The position numbers and the translations under genes are program-made. A stretch of DNA of 7,375 nucleotides from Nitrospirota bacterium (GTDB lineage: Bacteria > Nitrospirota > Nitrospiria > Nitrospirales > NS-4). The notes under the pieces were generated by a model. The model was not told where the DNA came from. It did not search any database and saw only the letters and a list, made by a program, of their open reading frames with translations. This document shows positions 1-5,709 of this stretch, piece after piece. Each line of letters opens with the position of its first letter. Positions within the stretch are counted from its first letter, which is position 1. The stretch covers positions 1 to 7,375 of the forward strand of contig VBON01000311.1 of assembly GCA_005877525.1 (NCBI GenBank), written 5' to 3'.

Positions 1-488
1 GCCAGCAAAGACATCACTGCCACGCGGCCCAGGCGAGCCAATGCATCGCTGGTATCAACCCTGACCGCCTTCACCGGATCCATAAGCAAAGGAATCAACG
101 GGCGCACGGACCGGTCATCCCCCAAAGCCCCCAATGCCTTCGCGGCGTGCATACGCATAACCCAGTTCTTGCTTGCCAAGCATTCGATCAGGGGTTCCAC
201 CGTCGAGGTATCGGCAAGGTCCATCAGGATGGAAACTGCCGCCTCCTGAACGTTCCCGTTAGGATCCTGCAAGGCGCGGGTCAGGGCGGGCAGGCCGGCT
301 CGGCCGATTTTGCGCAGCGACGTCGCCGCAGCCTCACGCACCGCCCGGTCTTCGTCATGAAGAGCGTCGATCAGCGGCGTGATCGCTCGGGGATCGGCAA
401 AACCGCCGAGCAAAGTGGCCGCTTCCTCCCGCAACGCCCAGTCCTCGTCCTTCAGCGCCGCAATTTCTTCAAGGACACGGTCGCTCAC
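1..488 (-). CDS. HEAT-repeat protein (PBS-lyase type), C-terminus beyond the left edge
   Basis: The minus strand reads as an open frame of 162 codons that leaves the window at base 1. The product is a string of about five helical repeats of 29-31 residues (roughly 11-41, 42-71, 72-102, 103-133, 134-162). Each has the HEAT signature of an acidic turn, an 'R/V-x-x-A-A-x-x-L' first helix and a 'PLI' second helix, for example DEDWALREEAATLL and PRAITPLID. No other domain is visible. Such repeats form a curved solenoid for protein binding; the partner cannot be told from sequence. The GTG at 488 is the only usable start: an in-frame TAG lies a short way upstream with no other start codon between, and a GAGG sits 9 nt before the GTG. 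The gene follows polA in the same direction after a 226-bp gap, so it may have its own promoter. It lacks a signal peptide and is probably cytoplasmic. Confidence 0.85.
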   Translation of the reverse strand, partial: MSDRVLEEIAALKDEDWALREEAATLLGGFADPRAITPLIDALHDEDRAVREAAATSLRKIGRAGLPALTRALQDPNGNVQEAAVSILMDLADTSTVEPLIECLASKNWVMRMHAAKALGALGDDRSVRPLIPLLMDPVKAVRVDTSDALARLGRVAVMSLL

Positions 489-539
489 TGGGAAACGCCT
501 CGAAACAGCAAGAGGTTGCGAACAAAACTACGACCGCTC

Positions 540-569
540 ACGTTAGCATACGATTTTGAAGCCGGTCAA
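540..569 (-). promoter_or_regulatory. Possible promoter for the HEAT-repeat gene
   Basis: On the minus strand TTGACC (569-564) matches the -35 consensus at five of six positions. With an 18-bp spacer the best -10 is a weak TAACGT (545-540, three of six). It lies about 50 bp before the GTG start of the HEAT gene, in a locally AT-richer stretch. The -10 is poor, so this is a candidate only. Confidence 0.28.
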
Positions 570-627
570 CAGCGTGAATGGCGAGGAAATGTAGCTTTTA
601 AGCGGGTGGCGCCGAGCGGGAGCCCAG

Positions 628-659
628 GCGGAGCGCAGCGCGACTTGCCTGCGCTTCGC
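628..659. repeat. Inverted repeat 3' of polA (11-bp stem, 10-nt loop)
   Basis: GCGGAGCGCAG (628-638) can pair with CTGCGCTTCGC (649-659) around the 10-nt loop 639-648. Read on the plus strand there is one G-T wobble; read on the minus strand, the direction of polA transcription, that pair becomes an A-C mismatch. It starts about 55 bp past the polA stop codon. There is no following T-run on either strand, so it is not a classical intrinsic terminator. It could act as a 3'-end stabilising or pausing hairpin of the polA transcript, or be a copy of a dispersed palindromic element. The rest of the 489-714 gap is GC-rich and shows no gene. Confidence 0.45.
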
Positions 660-714
660 GGAGTGCGAGCACGTCAGGGCTGCTCGGTGACAGGACCCGC
701 TTGCAGCCTTCTGT

Positions 715-3111
715 TCACGGGTGCGCCTCGCTCCAGTTTTTCCCGATCCCGATATCGACTTTCAGGGGAACCACGAGCTCGATGACCCGCTCCATTTCTT
801 CCGTCACGATCGGTCGCACCGTGTCCACTTCCGCTTCCGGCAGTTCCAGGATCAGCTCGTCGTGGACCTGAAGGAGGATTCGGGCAGCCCGGCCCTCGGC
901 GGCCAAGCGACGATGGACGGCCAGCATTGCAAGCTTAATGACATCCGCGGCCGTCCCCTGGATCGGTGAGTTCATCGCAATGCGCTCCCCGAAGCTGCGT
1001 TGTGTAGGATCGCCGCGGAGCTCGGGGATGGGACGACGGCGCCCCAGGAGCGTTGTGACATAGCCATTGGCTTTGGCTTCCGCCACGGTGCGATCGATAT
1101 AGGCTTTCACGCCTTCAAACCGCGCAAAATAGGCGTCGATGTATCTCTTGGCCTCTTGATTGGAGATTCCCAGTTGGGAGGAGAGTCCGAAGGGACTGAT
1201 CCCATAGATAATCCCGAAGTTGACGGTCTTTGCCACCCGGCGCATATCTTTGGTGATCTGGTCGGCCGCCAGACCGAAGATTTGCATCGCCGTTGTCGTA
1301 TGGATGTCGTCACCTCGCCCGTACGCGCCGATCAAGACAGGATCCCGGGAGAGATGCGCCAGGATCCGCGGCTCAATCTGGTTATAATCAGCCGAGAGCA
1401 GGACCCAGCCGGCATTGGTTGTAAAAGCCGCGCGTATGCGGCGGCCCCATTCACCTTTAATGGGGATGTTTTGCAGATTGGGGTCTGAAGACGACAGCCG
1501 ACCAGTGGCGGTGACCGTCTGATGGAGCGAGGTATGCAGACGTCCGGTCTCGGAATTCACCAGCCGCGGCAGAGCATCCACATAGGTGGACTTCAATTTG
1601 CTGAGGCTTCGGTAGTTGAGAATCTCAGCCGGCAGCTCATGTTGCAAGGCCAGCTGCGTCAACACGTCCTCATCGGTCGAATAGCCGGTCTTGGTTTTTT
1701 TGATAGGAGGAAGCTTGAGCTTTTCAAAGAGCACTTCGCAGAGCTGCTTCGGCGAATTCACATTGAATTCAACGCCAGCCAACCGATAGATCCCCTGTAG
1801 AATAGTCCCGAGCTGTTGGTCGAGTTCCTTGCCGACGTCACTCAGCACACCCGTATCCAGTCGGAAGCCGTTCGCCTCGATCTCGGCCAGAACCACCGTC
1901 AACGGCAACTCCACGCGCTCGTACAGTTCGGCAAGCCCGCTGGTGGCCAGCTTCTCGGCCAACAGCGGCTGAAGCCGGGCGATTGCGGAGGCGGCCCGGC
2001 CCGCTCGCATCGCGGATTGATCGGTCTCGTTCAGTTTGAAGAGATCCTCGTTGGGCTGAGTCTTCGAAGCGGTGCTTTCCTGCAGCGATTCCGCAAAGCA
2101 CTCCTGCATGAGGACCTCGAGCGTGGGGCTGCGCCGATTCGGATTGAGAAGATACGAGGCCAGCATGGAGTCAAAAGCGGCCCTTGCCGGCGCGACCCCG
2201 TTCTTGCGCAACGCCAACCAGACAACCTTGTAATCATGGACATAGAGTTTCACGCCAGCCGACTCAATCACTGGCTGCAGGGCTTTCAACTCGGTCCCTG
2301 CCGGGACATAAACCGGCTCTCCTCCCGGCAGACATACACCGATTCCCATTAATGGAGAGCAAATCCCCTCAGTGCCGCCTGGTTCGCACTCTAAAGCCAT
2401 CGCGCCAGCAGCCTTAATAGCGTCCGCAAGAGATTTGGCGGCGAGCGAATCGGCAATGACCGCGACCGGAGGCCTCTGCGTTTTCTCCGGCCCGCCGTTG
2501 CTCTGCAGGCCTTTTAGCAATCCCCAGAACTCCAATTCCCGGAATAGCGCGGCCAGCTCTTCGGCCCTGGCCTCCCCTAGACGGAACAGTTGTCGGTCAA
2601 ATGAGACGGGACAATCCGTCACAAGCGTGGCCAGCTCCCGACTGCGCCGCGCGTCTTCGCCATGCGTCTCGAGCAGGGCGCGAACCTTCGGGGCCTTGAC
2701 ATCGCCCACACAGGCCAGAAGATTTTCAATCGTGTGAAATTCTTCAATCAACTTTCTGGCGGTCTTCTCTCCAATACCCTTCACGCCCGGGATGTTGTCG
2801 ATGGAATCGCCCATCAGTCCCATGATCTCAATGACCCGAGCAGGCGCCACCCCGAATCGCGTGAGACAATCCTCCTCGGTCAAGACCTTGTCCTTTACAG
2901 GATCGTAAATCTGAATGGAGGGCGAGAGGAGTTGAAACATGTCCTTGTCGGCGGTGACGATCACCACCTCCACCCCGGCGGCGACTGCTTGCAGTGCGAG
3001 GGTAGCGATGAGATCGTCCGCCTCGAAGCCTTCACACTTGACCACGGGGATGGCAAAGGCATCGACGGCTCGATGGATATAGGGGATTTGCTGGGATAGG
3101 GAATCGGGCAT
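715..3111 (-). CDS. polA: DNA polymerase I, main reading frame (frame-broken from its N-terminus)
   Basis: This 798-codon frame encodes most of DNA polymerase I, which does repair synthesis and removes Okazaki primers. In order it holds the rest of the 5' nuclease domain (EADDLIATLA near residue 31, TADKD at 53-57, DSIDNIPGVKGIGEKTA at 102-118), a 3'-5' exonuclease-like domain (about 215-400) and the family A polymerase domain. That last has motif A with D575 in SADYNQIE, the O-helix with K628 in RRVAKTVNFG, and motif C with D751-E752 in QVHDEL. The exonuclease-like domain lacks the usual DxE (LECEP instead), so proofreading is probably lost, as in several bacterial PolA proteins. The ATG at 3111 has no well-spaced ribosome site (AAGG is 14 nt away) and an in-frame TGA lies not far upstream. 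It is an internal methionine: the true start is near 3368 in another frame. With one 14-bp repeat copy removed the protein would be 879 aa, a normal PolA length. Confidence 0.95.
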   Translation of the reverse strand: MPDSLSQQIPYIHRAVDAFAIPVVKCEGFEADDLIATLALQAVAAGVEVVIVTADKDMFQLLSPSIQIYDPVKDKVLTEEDCLTRFGVAPARVIEIMGLMGDSIDNIPGVKGIGEKTARKLIEEFHTIENLLACVGDVKAPKVRALLETHGEDARRSRELATLVTDCPVSFDRQLFRLGEARAEELAALFRELEFWGLLKGLQSNGGPEKTQRPPVAVIADSLAAKSLADAIKAAGAMALECEPGGTEGICSPLMGIGVCLPGGEPVYVPAGTELKALQPVIESAGVKLYVHDYKVVWLALRKNGVAPARAAFDSMLASYLLNPNRRSPTLEVLMQECFAESLQESTASKTQPNEDLFKLNETDQSAMRAGRAASAIARLQPLLAEKLATSGLAELYERVELPLTVVLAEIEANGFRLDTGVLSDVGKELDQQLGTILQGIYRLAGVEFNVNSPKQLCEVLFEKLKLPPIKKTKTGYSTDEDVLTQLALQHELPAEILNYRSLSKLKSTYVDALPRLVNSETGRLHTSLHQTVTATGRLSSSDPNLQNIPIKGEWGRRIRAAFTTNAGWVLLSADYNQIEPRILAHLSRDPVLIGAYGRGDDIHTTTAMQIFGLAADQITKDMRRVAKTVNFGIIYGISPFGLSSQLGISNQEAKRYIDAYFARFEGVKAYIDRTVAEAKANGYVTTLLGRRRPIPELRGDPTQRSFGERIAMNSPIQGTAADVIKLAMLAVHRRLAAEGRAARILLQVHDELILELPEAEVDTVRPIVTEEMERVIELVVPLKVDIGIGKNWSEAHP

Positions 3112-3368
3112 GGGACGCCGCTGCGCCTTATACTCTTTGAATTGCTGATGCCGATGCGTTGATGCCGATGCGTGGGCCCTTTTTCATCAAAGACGACAGC
3201 GAGATAGTCGGGGCGCCGCTCCCGTACCACCTTCTGCAGCATCGTGATGAACCCGTAGATCGCGCTCGTCGGCAGTCCACTGGTCGTGGACAGCGGAGGG
3301 AGAGCGAAGAAAGCCCGGTAGATGTAGCCGCTGCCGTCGATGAGATAGAGAGTCGGACGCTCGTGCAT
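2961..3368 (-). pseudogene. polA: 5' end of polA, separated by a frameshift
   Basis: The frame opening at ATG 3368 gives the canonical PolA N-terminus: YLIDGSGYIYRAFFALPP (metal-ligand D11), then SAIYGF and VVFDEKGPTHRH (D61). After THRHQ it enters a 14-bp tandem duplication and leaves the frame, continuing as nonsense to a stop at 2961. The useful part is about 3160-3368. Removing one repeat copy gives THRHQQFKEYKAQRRP followed directly by MPDSL of the main frame, which is the expected family sequence. I prefer ATG 3368 because AGGA lies 8 nt before it; the ATG at 3377 overlaps that AGGA and is less likely. As the sequence stands, the two fragments separate nuclease residues D11 and D61 from the other metal ligands. 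The polymerase domain could survive only by re-initiation at 3111. Confidence 0.93.
3146..3173. repeat. Perfect 14-bp tandem duplication inside polA
   Basis: TGATGCCGATGCGT occurs twice without a gap, at 3146-3159 and 3160-3173 (plus strand). Fourteen is not a multiple of three, so the second copy shifts the polA frame. The unit itself contains a near-repeat (GCATCG then GCATCA on the coding strand), giving four GCATC in 28 bp, a plausible substrate for strand slippage. Confidence 0.95.
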
Positions 3369-3419
3369 GTAGGGCATCCTAACACCTGAATATCATCGAG
3401 ACAAGCTAAGGGGAGGCAA

Positions 3420-3449
3420 TTTACTCTTCGCCCTTTGCGCATGTATAAT
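3420..3449 (+). promoter_or_regulatory. Sigma-70-type promoter for the exported protein / DsrE-like operon
   Basis: A perfect TATAAT lies at 3444-3449, preceded at 18 bp by TTTACT (3420-3425, four of six matches to TTGACA). Transcription would begin near 3456, giving a leader of about 30 nt before the ATG at 3487. The location between the divergent polA and the plus-strand gene cluster fits. Confidence 0.6.
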
Positions 3450-3464
3450 CACCTTGCATGACCC

Positions 3465-3474
3465 CCTCTAGAGG
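3465..3474. promoter_or_regulatory. 10-bp palindrome in the leader, possible operator
   Basis: CCTCTAGAGG is a perfect palindrome just after the predicted transcription start and before the ATG at 3487. Its right half supplies GAGG, the only ribosome-site-like sequence, 12 nt before the start. A dimeric repressor could bind here, but a 10-bp palindrome can also arise by chance. Confidence 0.3.
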
Positions 3475-3486
3475 CACGGCCGCAGT

Positions 3487-3720
3487 ATGACAACAGACAG
3501 CCATTATCGATCCTACGGCCTCACCGTCGCACGTCGGGCTCTTCTGAGCTGCGCGTTCGTCATAGCGGGCACATCGGCCCTTGTCGATTCTGTGTTCGCT
3601 TCCTCTGACGTCGAAATCAAGAAACATTCGACCGGCAAGGAGGCCACCGTTCGGGAGGGTGAGAAAGAGTGGTTCATCCATATATGTGGACCAGGACCGG
3701 ACGATGATTATCCGGACTGA
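3487..3720 (+). CDS. Small exported protein, possibly truncated by a frameshift
   Basis: The 77-aa product starts with a Sec-type signal peptide: arginines at 16-17, a hydrophobic core of about 19-34 and a likely signal peptidase I site after VFA (residues 36-38). The mature part would be only 39 residues, charged at first (EIKKHSTGKEATVREGEKEW) and ending in an odd GPGPDDDYPD. I do not recognise a family. The promoter upstream and the overlap chain to the DsrE-like gene suggest one operon. The end may be artificial: moving by one base near 3675-3700 joins EKEWFIHI to YVDQDRTMIIRTESDKG in the next frame. That would make a periplasmic protein of about 118 aa ending at 3844. I cannot tell a real short protein from a broken one. 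There is no well-spaced ribosome site (GAGG is 12 nt from the ATG). Confidence 0.55.
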   Translation: MTTDSHYRSYGLTVARRALLSCAFVIAGTSALVDSVFASSDVEIKKHSTGKEATVREGEKEWFIHICGPGPDDDYPD

Positions 3721-3844
3721 GAGCGATAAAGGCCGCGAGATCACGAATCAGGCTGAAATTATCGATCGACCGATGAGCAATTCCGAGGTCGATCGCTTGG
3801 TGAATGACTTCGTCAGCGGCATCCAATCGACCCTGAAGCCGTGA
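3704..3844 (+). CDS. Small ORF (46 aa) or 3' part of the preceding gene
   Basis: From ATG 3704 the frame encodes 46 aa ending in a probably helical segment, SNSEVDRLVNDFVSGIQS. Codon use looks coding and the frame ends in TGA overlapping the GTG of the DsrE-like gene (GTGA at 3841-3844), a typical coupling arrangement. An AGGA lies 7 nt before ATG 3704, so an independent start is possible. It overlaps the end of the preceding ORF by 17 bases. The alternative is that this is the displaced C-terminal half of the exported protein: the frame stays open upstream and reads IYVDQDRT immediately before the methionine, which looks like protein sequence. The function is unknown. Confidence 0.5.
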   Translation: MIIRTESDKGREITNQAEIIDRPMSNSEVDRLVNDFVSGIQSTLKP

Positions 3845-4278
3845 GCCCGCCCACCCCGCCTAGCAAGAAGCCTCGTTTCGTGATCTTCCTGCATGGTGGT
3901 ACCTATGACAAGTTGCACCAGGCAGCGACCATTGGGATGACCGCTGCGGCGATGGGGAAGGATGTCTATGTGTTTTTGATGTTCTGGGCGATCAAAAAGC
4001 TGGCGATGGGCGAGCTAGACCGGCTAGATTTCTCGCCGGCCTACGAGATGCACGCCGAGGAAGTCGCCCGGATCATGACGGAAAAGAAGGTGCCCAAGAT
4101 CTCCGAGATGTTTGAAGAAGCCAGGCAGGTCGGAAGTTTCAAACTGATCGCGTGCAGTGCGGGCCTCGAGTATATGAGCGTGAAGTATGAGGATTTCGCC
4201 TCCAAGGTAGACGACGTCCTGGGTCTTCCCCTGATTCTGAATCTCGCCGCTGACGCCGAGACCACGCTGTTCATTTAA
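3841..4278 (+). CDS. DsrE/DsrF-like family protein
   Basis: The 145-aa product has the shape of the DsrE/F superfamily, small alpha/beta proteins that in known members handle sulfur or act in persulfide relay. A first beta strand RFVIFLHGG (12-20) is followed by a helix with TYDKLHQAATIGMTAAAMG, then strand DVYVFLMFWA (41-50) and a strand-turn KLIACSAG (101-108) that places a single cysteine, C105, where superfamily members often carry their reactive cysteine. The end, LPLILNLAADAETTLFI, is hydrophobic. No signal peptide is present, so it is cytoplasmic. The GTG at 3841 overlaps the stop of the ORF before it by four bases and has no ribosome site of its own, pointing to translational coupling. 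A hairpin terminator follows directly. Family assignment is fairly firm; the substrate is unknown, and no dsrAB or tusA gene is visible nearby. Confidence 0.82.
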   Translation: MSPPTPPSKKPRFVIFLHGGTYDKLHQAATIGMTAAAMGKDVYVFLMFWAIKKLAMGELDRLDFSPAYEMHAEEVARIMTEKKVPKISEMFEEARQVGSFKLIACSAGLEYMSVKYEDFASKVDDVLGLPLILNLAADAETTLFI

Positions 4279-4285
4279 GCGCTTT

Positions 4286-4307
4286 CCGCTCGGTAGCGGT
4301 ATTTTTT
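4286..4307 (+). terminator. Intrinsic terminator after the DsrE-like gene
   Basis: CCGCT (4286-4290), a CGGT loop, AGCGG (4295-4299), then TATTTTTT ending at 4307. The stem is short (5 bp) but GC-rich and followed by a clean T-run. It lies 8 bp after the stop codon and separates this operon from the convergent nth, whose stop codon begins within the T-run. Confidence 0.75.
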
Positions 4308-4963
4308 CATCGCGAAACCGTCACGCCCACCCGATCACAATAGCGCCGCAGTTTGCATTCGCTGCACCGTGGCGAAATCGGCGTGCAGATGTTCTGCCCG
4401 AACGGCACGAGCAAATCGTTGTAGGCGATCCAGTAGACTTTCGGCAGCTTGTCGCGCAATGCCTGTTCGCTCTCGGCAGGACTGCGTGTCCGGATATAGC
4501 CCCATCGATTGCTGATGCGATGCACGTGAATATCCACGCAGATGCCGGGTTTTCGAAAGCCCAAAGTCACCACCAGATTCGCGGTCTTTCGTCCGACGCC
4601 GTTCAGCGTCAGCAGTTCCGGAATGTTATCGGGAACATGGCCCTGATAGCGACCCAGCAGATCTCGGCAGATCTCCCGGATGTGGCGGGCTTTCGTCCGG
4701 TAAAAACCGACAGGATAGATCGCGCGTTCGATCCGTCGTGCTGAAAGCTTCTCCATTACCGCGGGGCTGGTGGCCAGTTGAAAAAGTCGCTCCGACGCCT
4801 CTGCCGTCGTTTGATCTCTCGTTCGTAAGCTCAGTATCGTCGAGATCAAAATTTGAAAAGGGTCACATGAGGCTTTCGCCACGACGCCGACGACCGGCTC
4901 TTTCCAGCGGCGCACCTCCTGCTTGAGAAGGCGCATGCACGCATGGATATCCCTATCTTTCAT
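4307..4963 (-). CDS. nth: Endonuclease III (DNA glycosylase / AP lyase)
   Basis: The 218-aa protein is a complete Nth. It excises oxidised pyrimidines from DNA and cuts the abasic strand, starting base excision repair. The helix-hairpin-helix LLTLNGVGRKTANLVV (117-132) carries the catalytic lysine K126, and the VDIHVHR segment carries the catalytic aspartate D144. The C-terminus holds the 4Fe-4S ligands C193, C200, C203 and C209 in the normal C-x6-C-x2-C-x5-C spacing. Near the N-terminus ILSLRTRDQTT replaces the E. coli-type LLSAQATD, so the glutamine that fills the DNA gap in E. coli is not conserved; related Nth subgroups show such variation. The start at 4963 has no clear ribosome site. 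Gene order (rpsU 48 bp upstream on the same strand, no terminator seen) suggests read-through from the rpsU promoter. It converges with the DsrE-like gene. Confidence 0.96.
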   Translation of the reverse strand: MKDRDIHACMRLLKQEVRRWKEPVVGVVAKASCDPFQILISTILSLRTRDQTTAEASERLFQLATSPAVMEKLSARRIERAIYPVGFYRTKARHIREICRDLLGRYQGHVPDNIPELLTLNGVGRKTANLVVTLGFRKPGICVDIHVHRISNRWGYIRTRSPAESEQALRDKLPKVYWIAYNDLLVPFGQNICTPISPRCSECKLRRYCDRVGVTVSR

Positions 4964-5011
4964 GTCGGGGCCGAAACGTATTTGGGAGAAACAAAGAACG
5001 AGAGAAGAGAA

Positions 5012-5206
5012 TCAGCCGGTGCGGTGCTTCGACAACCATTTCTGGCGCCGACGCTGAGCCTCCCGCTCTTTGTTTTTCTTCTTTAGGCTGGGCTTCTCGT
5101 AAAACCTGCGGCGCTTGAGCTCGCGGAAGAGACCTTCGCCTGCCAGCTTTTTCTTGGCAATCTTAAGAGCCTTCTCGACATTGTTGTTGAAAACCTTGAT
5201 TTCCAT
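5012..5206 (-). CDS. rpsU: 30S ribosomal protein S21
   Basis: The 64-aa, strongly basic product matches S21. It starts MEIKVFNNNVEKALKIAKKK, then GEGLFRELKRRRFYEKPS (residues 24-40), and ends in a lysine/arginine-rich helix (KKKNKEREAQRRRQKWLSKH). S21 sits on the 30S platform near the anti-Shine-Dalgarno end of 16S rRNA and aids initiation. I chose ATG 5206 because GGAG lies 6 nt before it and the family begins at this residue; a longer frame opening at 5272 would add 22 residues foreign to S21 and overlap the likely promoter. The length is normal. nth follows 48 bp downstream. Confidence 0.97.
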   Translation of the reverse strand: MEIKVFNNNVEKALKIAKKKLAGEGLFRELKRRRFYEKPSLKKKNKEREAQRRRQKWLSKHRTG

Positions 5207-5243
5207 CCAGCGCTCCAATCCCCGCATAAATCGACAAACAGAG

Positions 5244-5272
5244 ACTGTAGCATAAATGCGGCATCTCCGCAA
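5244..5272 (-). promoter_or_regulatory. Probable rpsU promoter
   Basis: On the minus strand TTGCGG (5272-5267) and TACAGT (5249-5244) are separated by exactly 17 bp (three and four of six consensus matches). Transcription would start near 5237, leaving a leader of about 30 nt before the S21 start. The rest of the 5207-5347 gap holds no gene. Confidence 0.42.
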
Positions 5273-5347
5273 GACTGCATCCCCGGCGGCCGCGAACTCG
5301 ACACATCAGAAAACGGGAACCCGGTTCTCAACCGAAGACCTGCCTGC

Positions 5348-5683
5348 CTAGCCGCGAGCGTGTACCAAGGCCTCCGTACACCCTTTAATGAGACAGTGGA
5401 TTTCACCGCTAGATGAGGTTGGGTGATGCGGATTGTCCGTTGGATGGTAACGGTGATACCAGGCGCATTCGAGTTCGTGCGCCGCTGCGGCGCGGCCTGT
5501 GTATTCAAACCAAAAATAGCGATACTTGGCTTCTATCGCCACCTGTTGGAGGTCTTGTGCGAGGTCCTCATCAGCGCGGCCCACCCGATCCGCCATCCTT
5601 CCATTTCTAGAAAGGATATATGCGCCGGGCGACACCTCGGTCACAAAGAGGTGAATATATTTTAGATTATATGGCCCTGACAT
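5348..5683 (-). CDS. Small GIY-YIG-like protein, active site degenerate
   Basis: The 111-aa product starts at ATG 5683 behind a very strong AAAGGAGG ribosome site (4-nt gap); a longer frame to 5749 would ignore that site and overlap nrdJ. The layout resembles the GIY-YIG fold: PGAYILSRNGR (19-29, GIY-like), DRVGRADEDLAQDL (32-45, where YIG should be), then HELECAWYHRY (69-79) with a candidate catalytic glutamate, and NPHHP (84-88) matching the conserved asparagine. A C-terminal pair, C97 and C102, could bind metal. Short proteins of this plan (strand, V-G-R, 'ECxWYH', 'NxxHP', late cysteines) exist as uncharacterised bacterial families. The second tyrosine is replaced by R33, and the basic residue expected after it is absent (LAQDL). 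Nuclease activity is therefore doubtful. It lies 26 bp after nrdJ on the same strand and is probably co-transcribed. The gene is convincing; the fold call is moderate. Confidence 0.6.
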   Translation of the reverse strand: MSGPYNLKYIHLFVTEVSPGAYILSRNGRMADRVGRADEDLAQDLQQVAIEAKYRYFWFEYTGRAAAAHELECAWYHRYHPTDNPHHPTSSSGEIHCLIKGCTEALVHARG

Positions 5684-5709
5684 AGAACCTCCTTTCGAAG
5701 GTTGAGTGG

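Noticed and set aside
147..785. 212-codon plus-strand open frame
   Set aside because: It is antisense to the HEAT gene and the polA end; the minus strand gives clear HEAT repeats, and this frame shows low-complexity basic sequence without any family feature.
1816..2352. 178-codon plus-strand open frame inside polA, and several shorter ones
   Set aside because: They are antisense shadows of a high-GC coding region; the minus-strand polymerase frame is unambiguous throughout.
3140..3180. Programmed ribosomal frameshifting in polA
   Set aside because: There is no slippery heptamer at the junction, and an exact 14-bp duplication explains the frame change completely.
3378..3430. polA promoter
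   Set aside because: Candidate hexamers on the minus strand (TTGCCT or TTGTCT as -35) have no acceptable -10 at 16-18 bp without overlapping the start codon.
3487..3600. Twin-arginine (Tat) export signal in the small exported protein
   Set aside because: The two arginines are not followed by the x-F-L-K type pattern; the peptide looks like an ordinary Sec signal.
3421..3744. 107-codon minus-strand open frame upstream of polA
   Set aside because: It is opposite the exported-protein gene, has no ribosome site or recognisable domain, and contradicts the strong plus-strand promoter.
5300..5347. Terminator after the GIY-YIG-like gene
   Set aside because: On the minus strand CGGTT-GAG-AACCG followed some bases later by TTTT can form a weak hairpin, but the stem is only 5 bp and the T-run is short and displaced.
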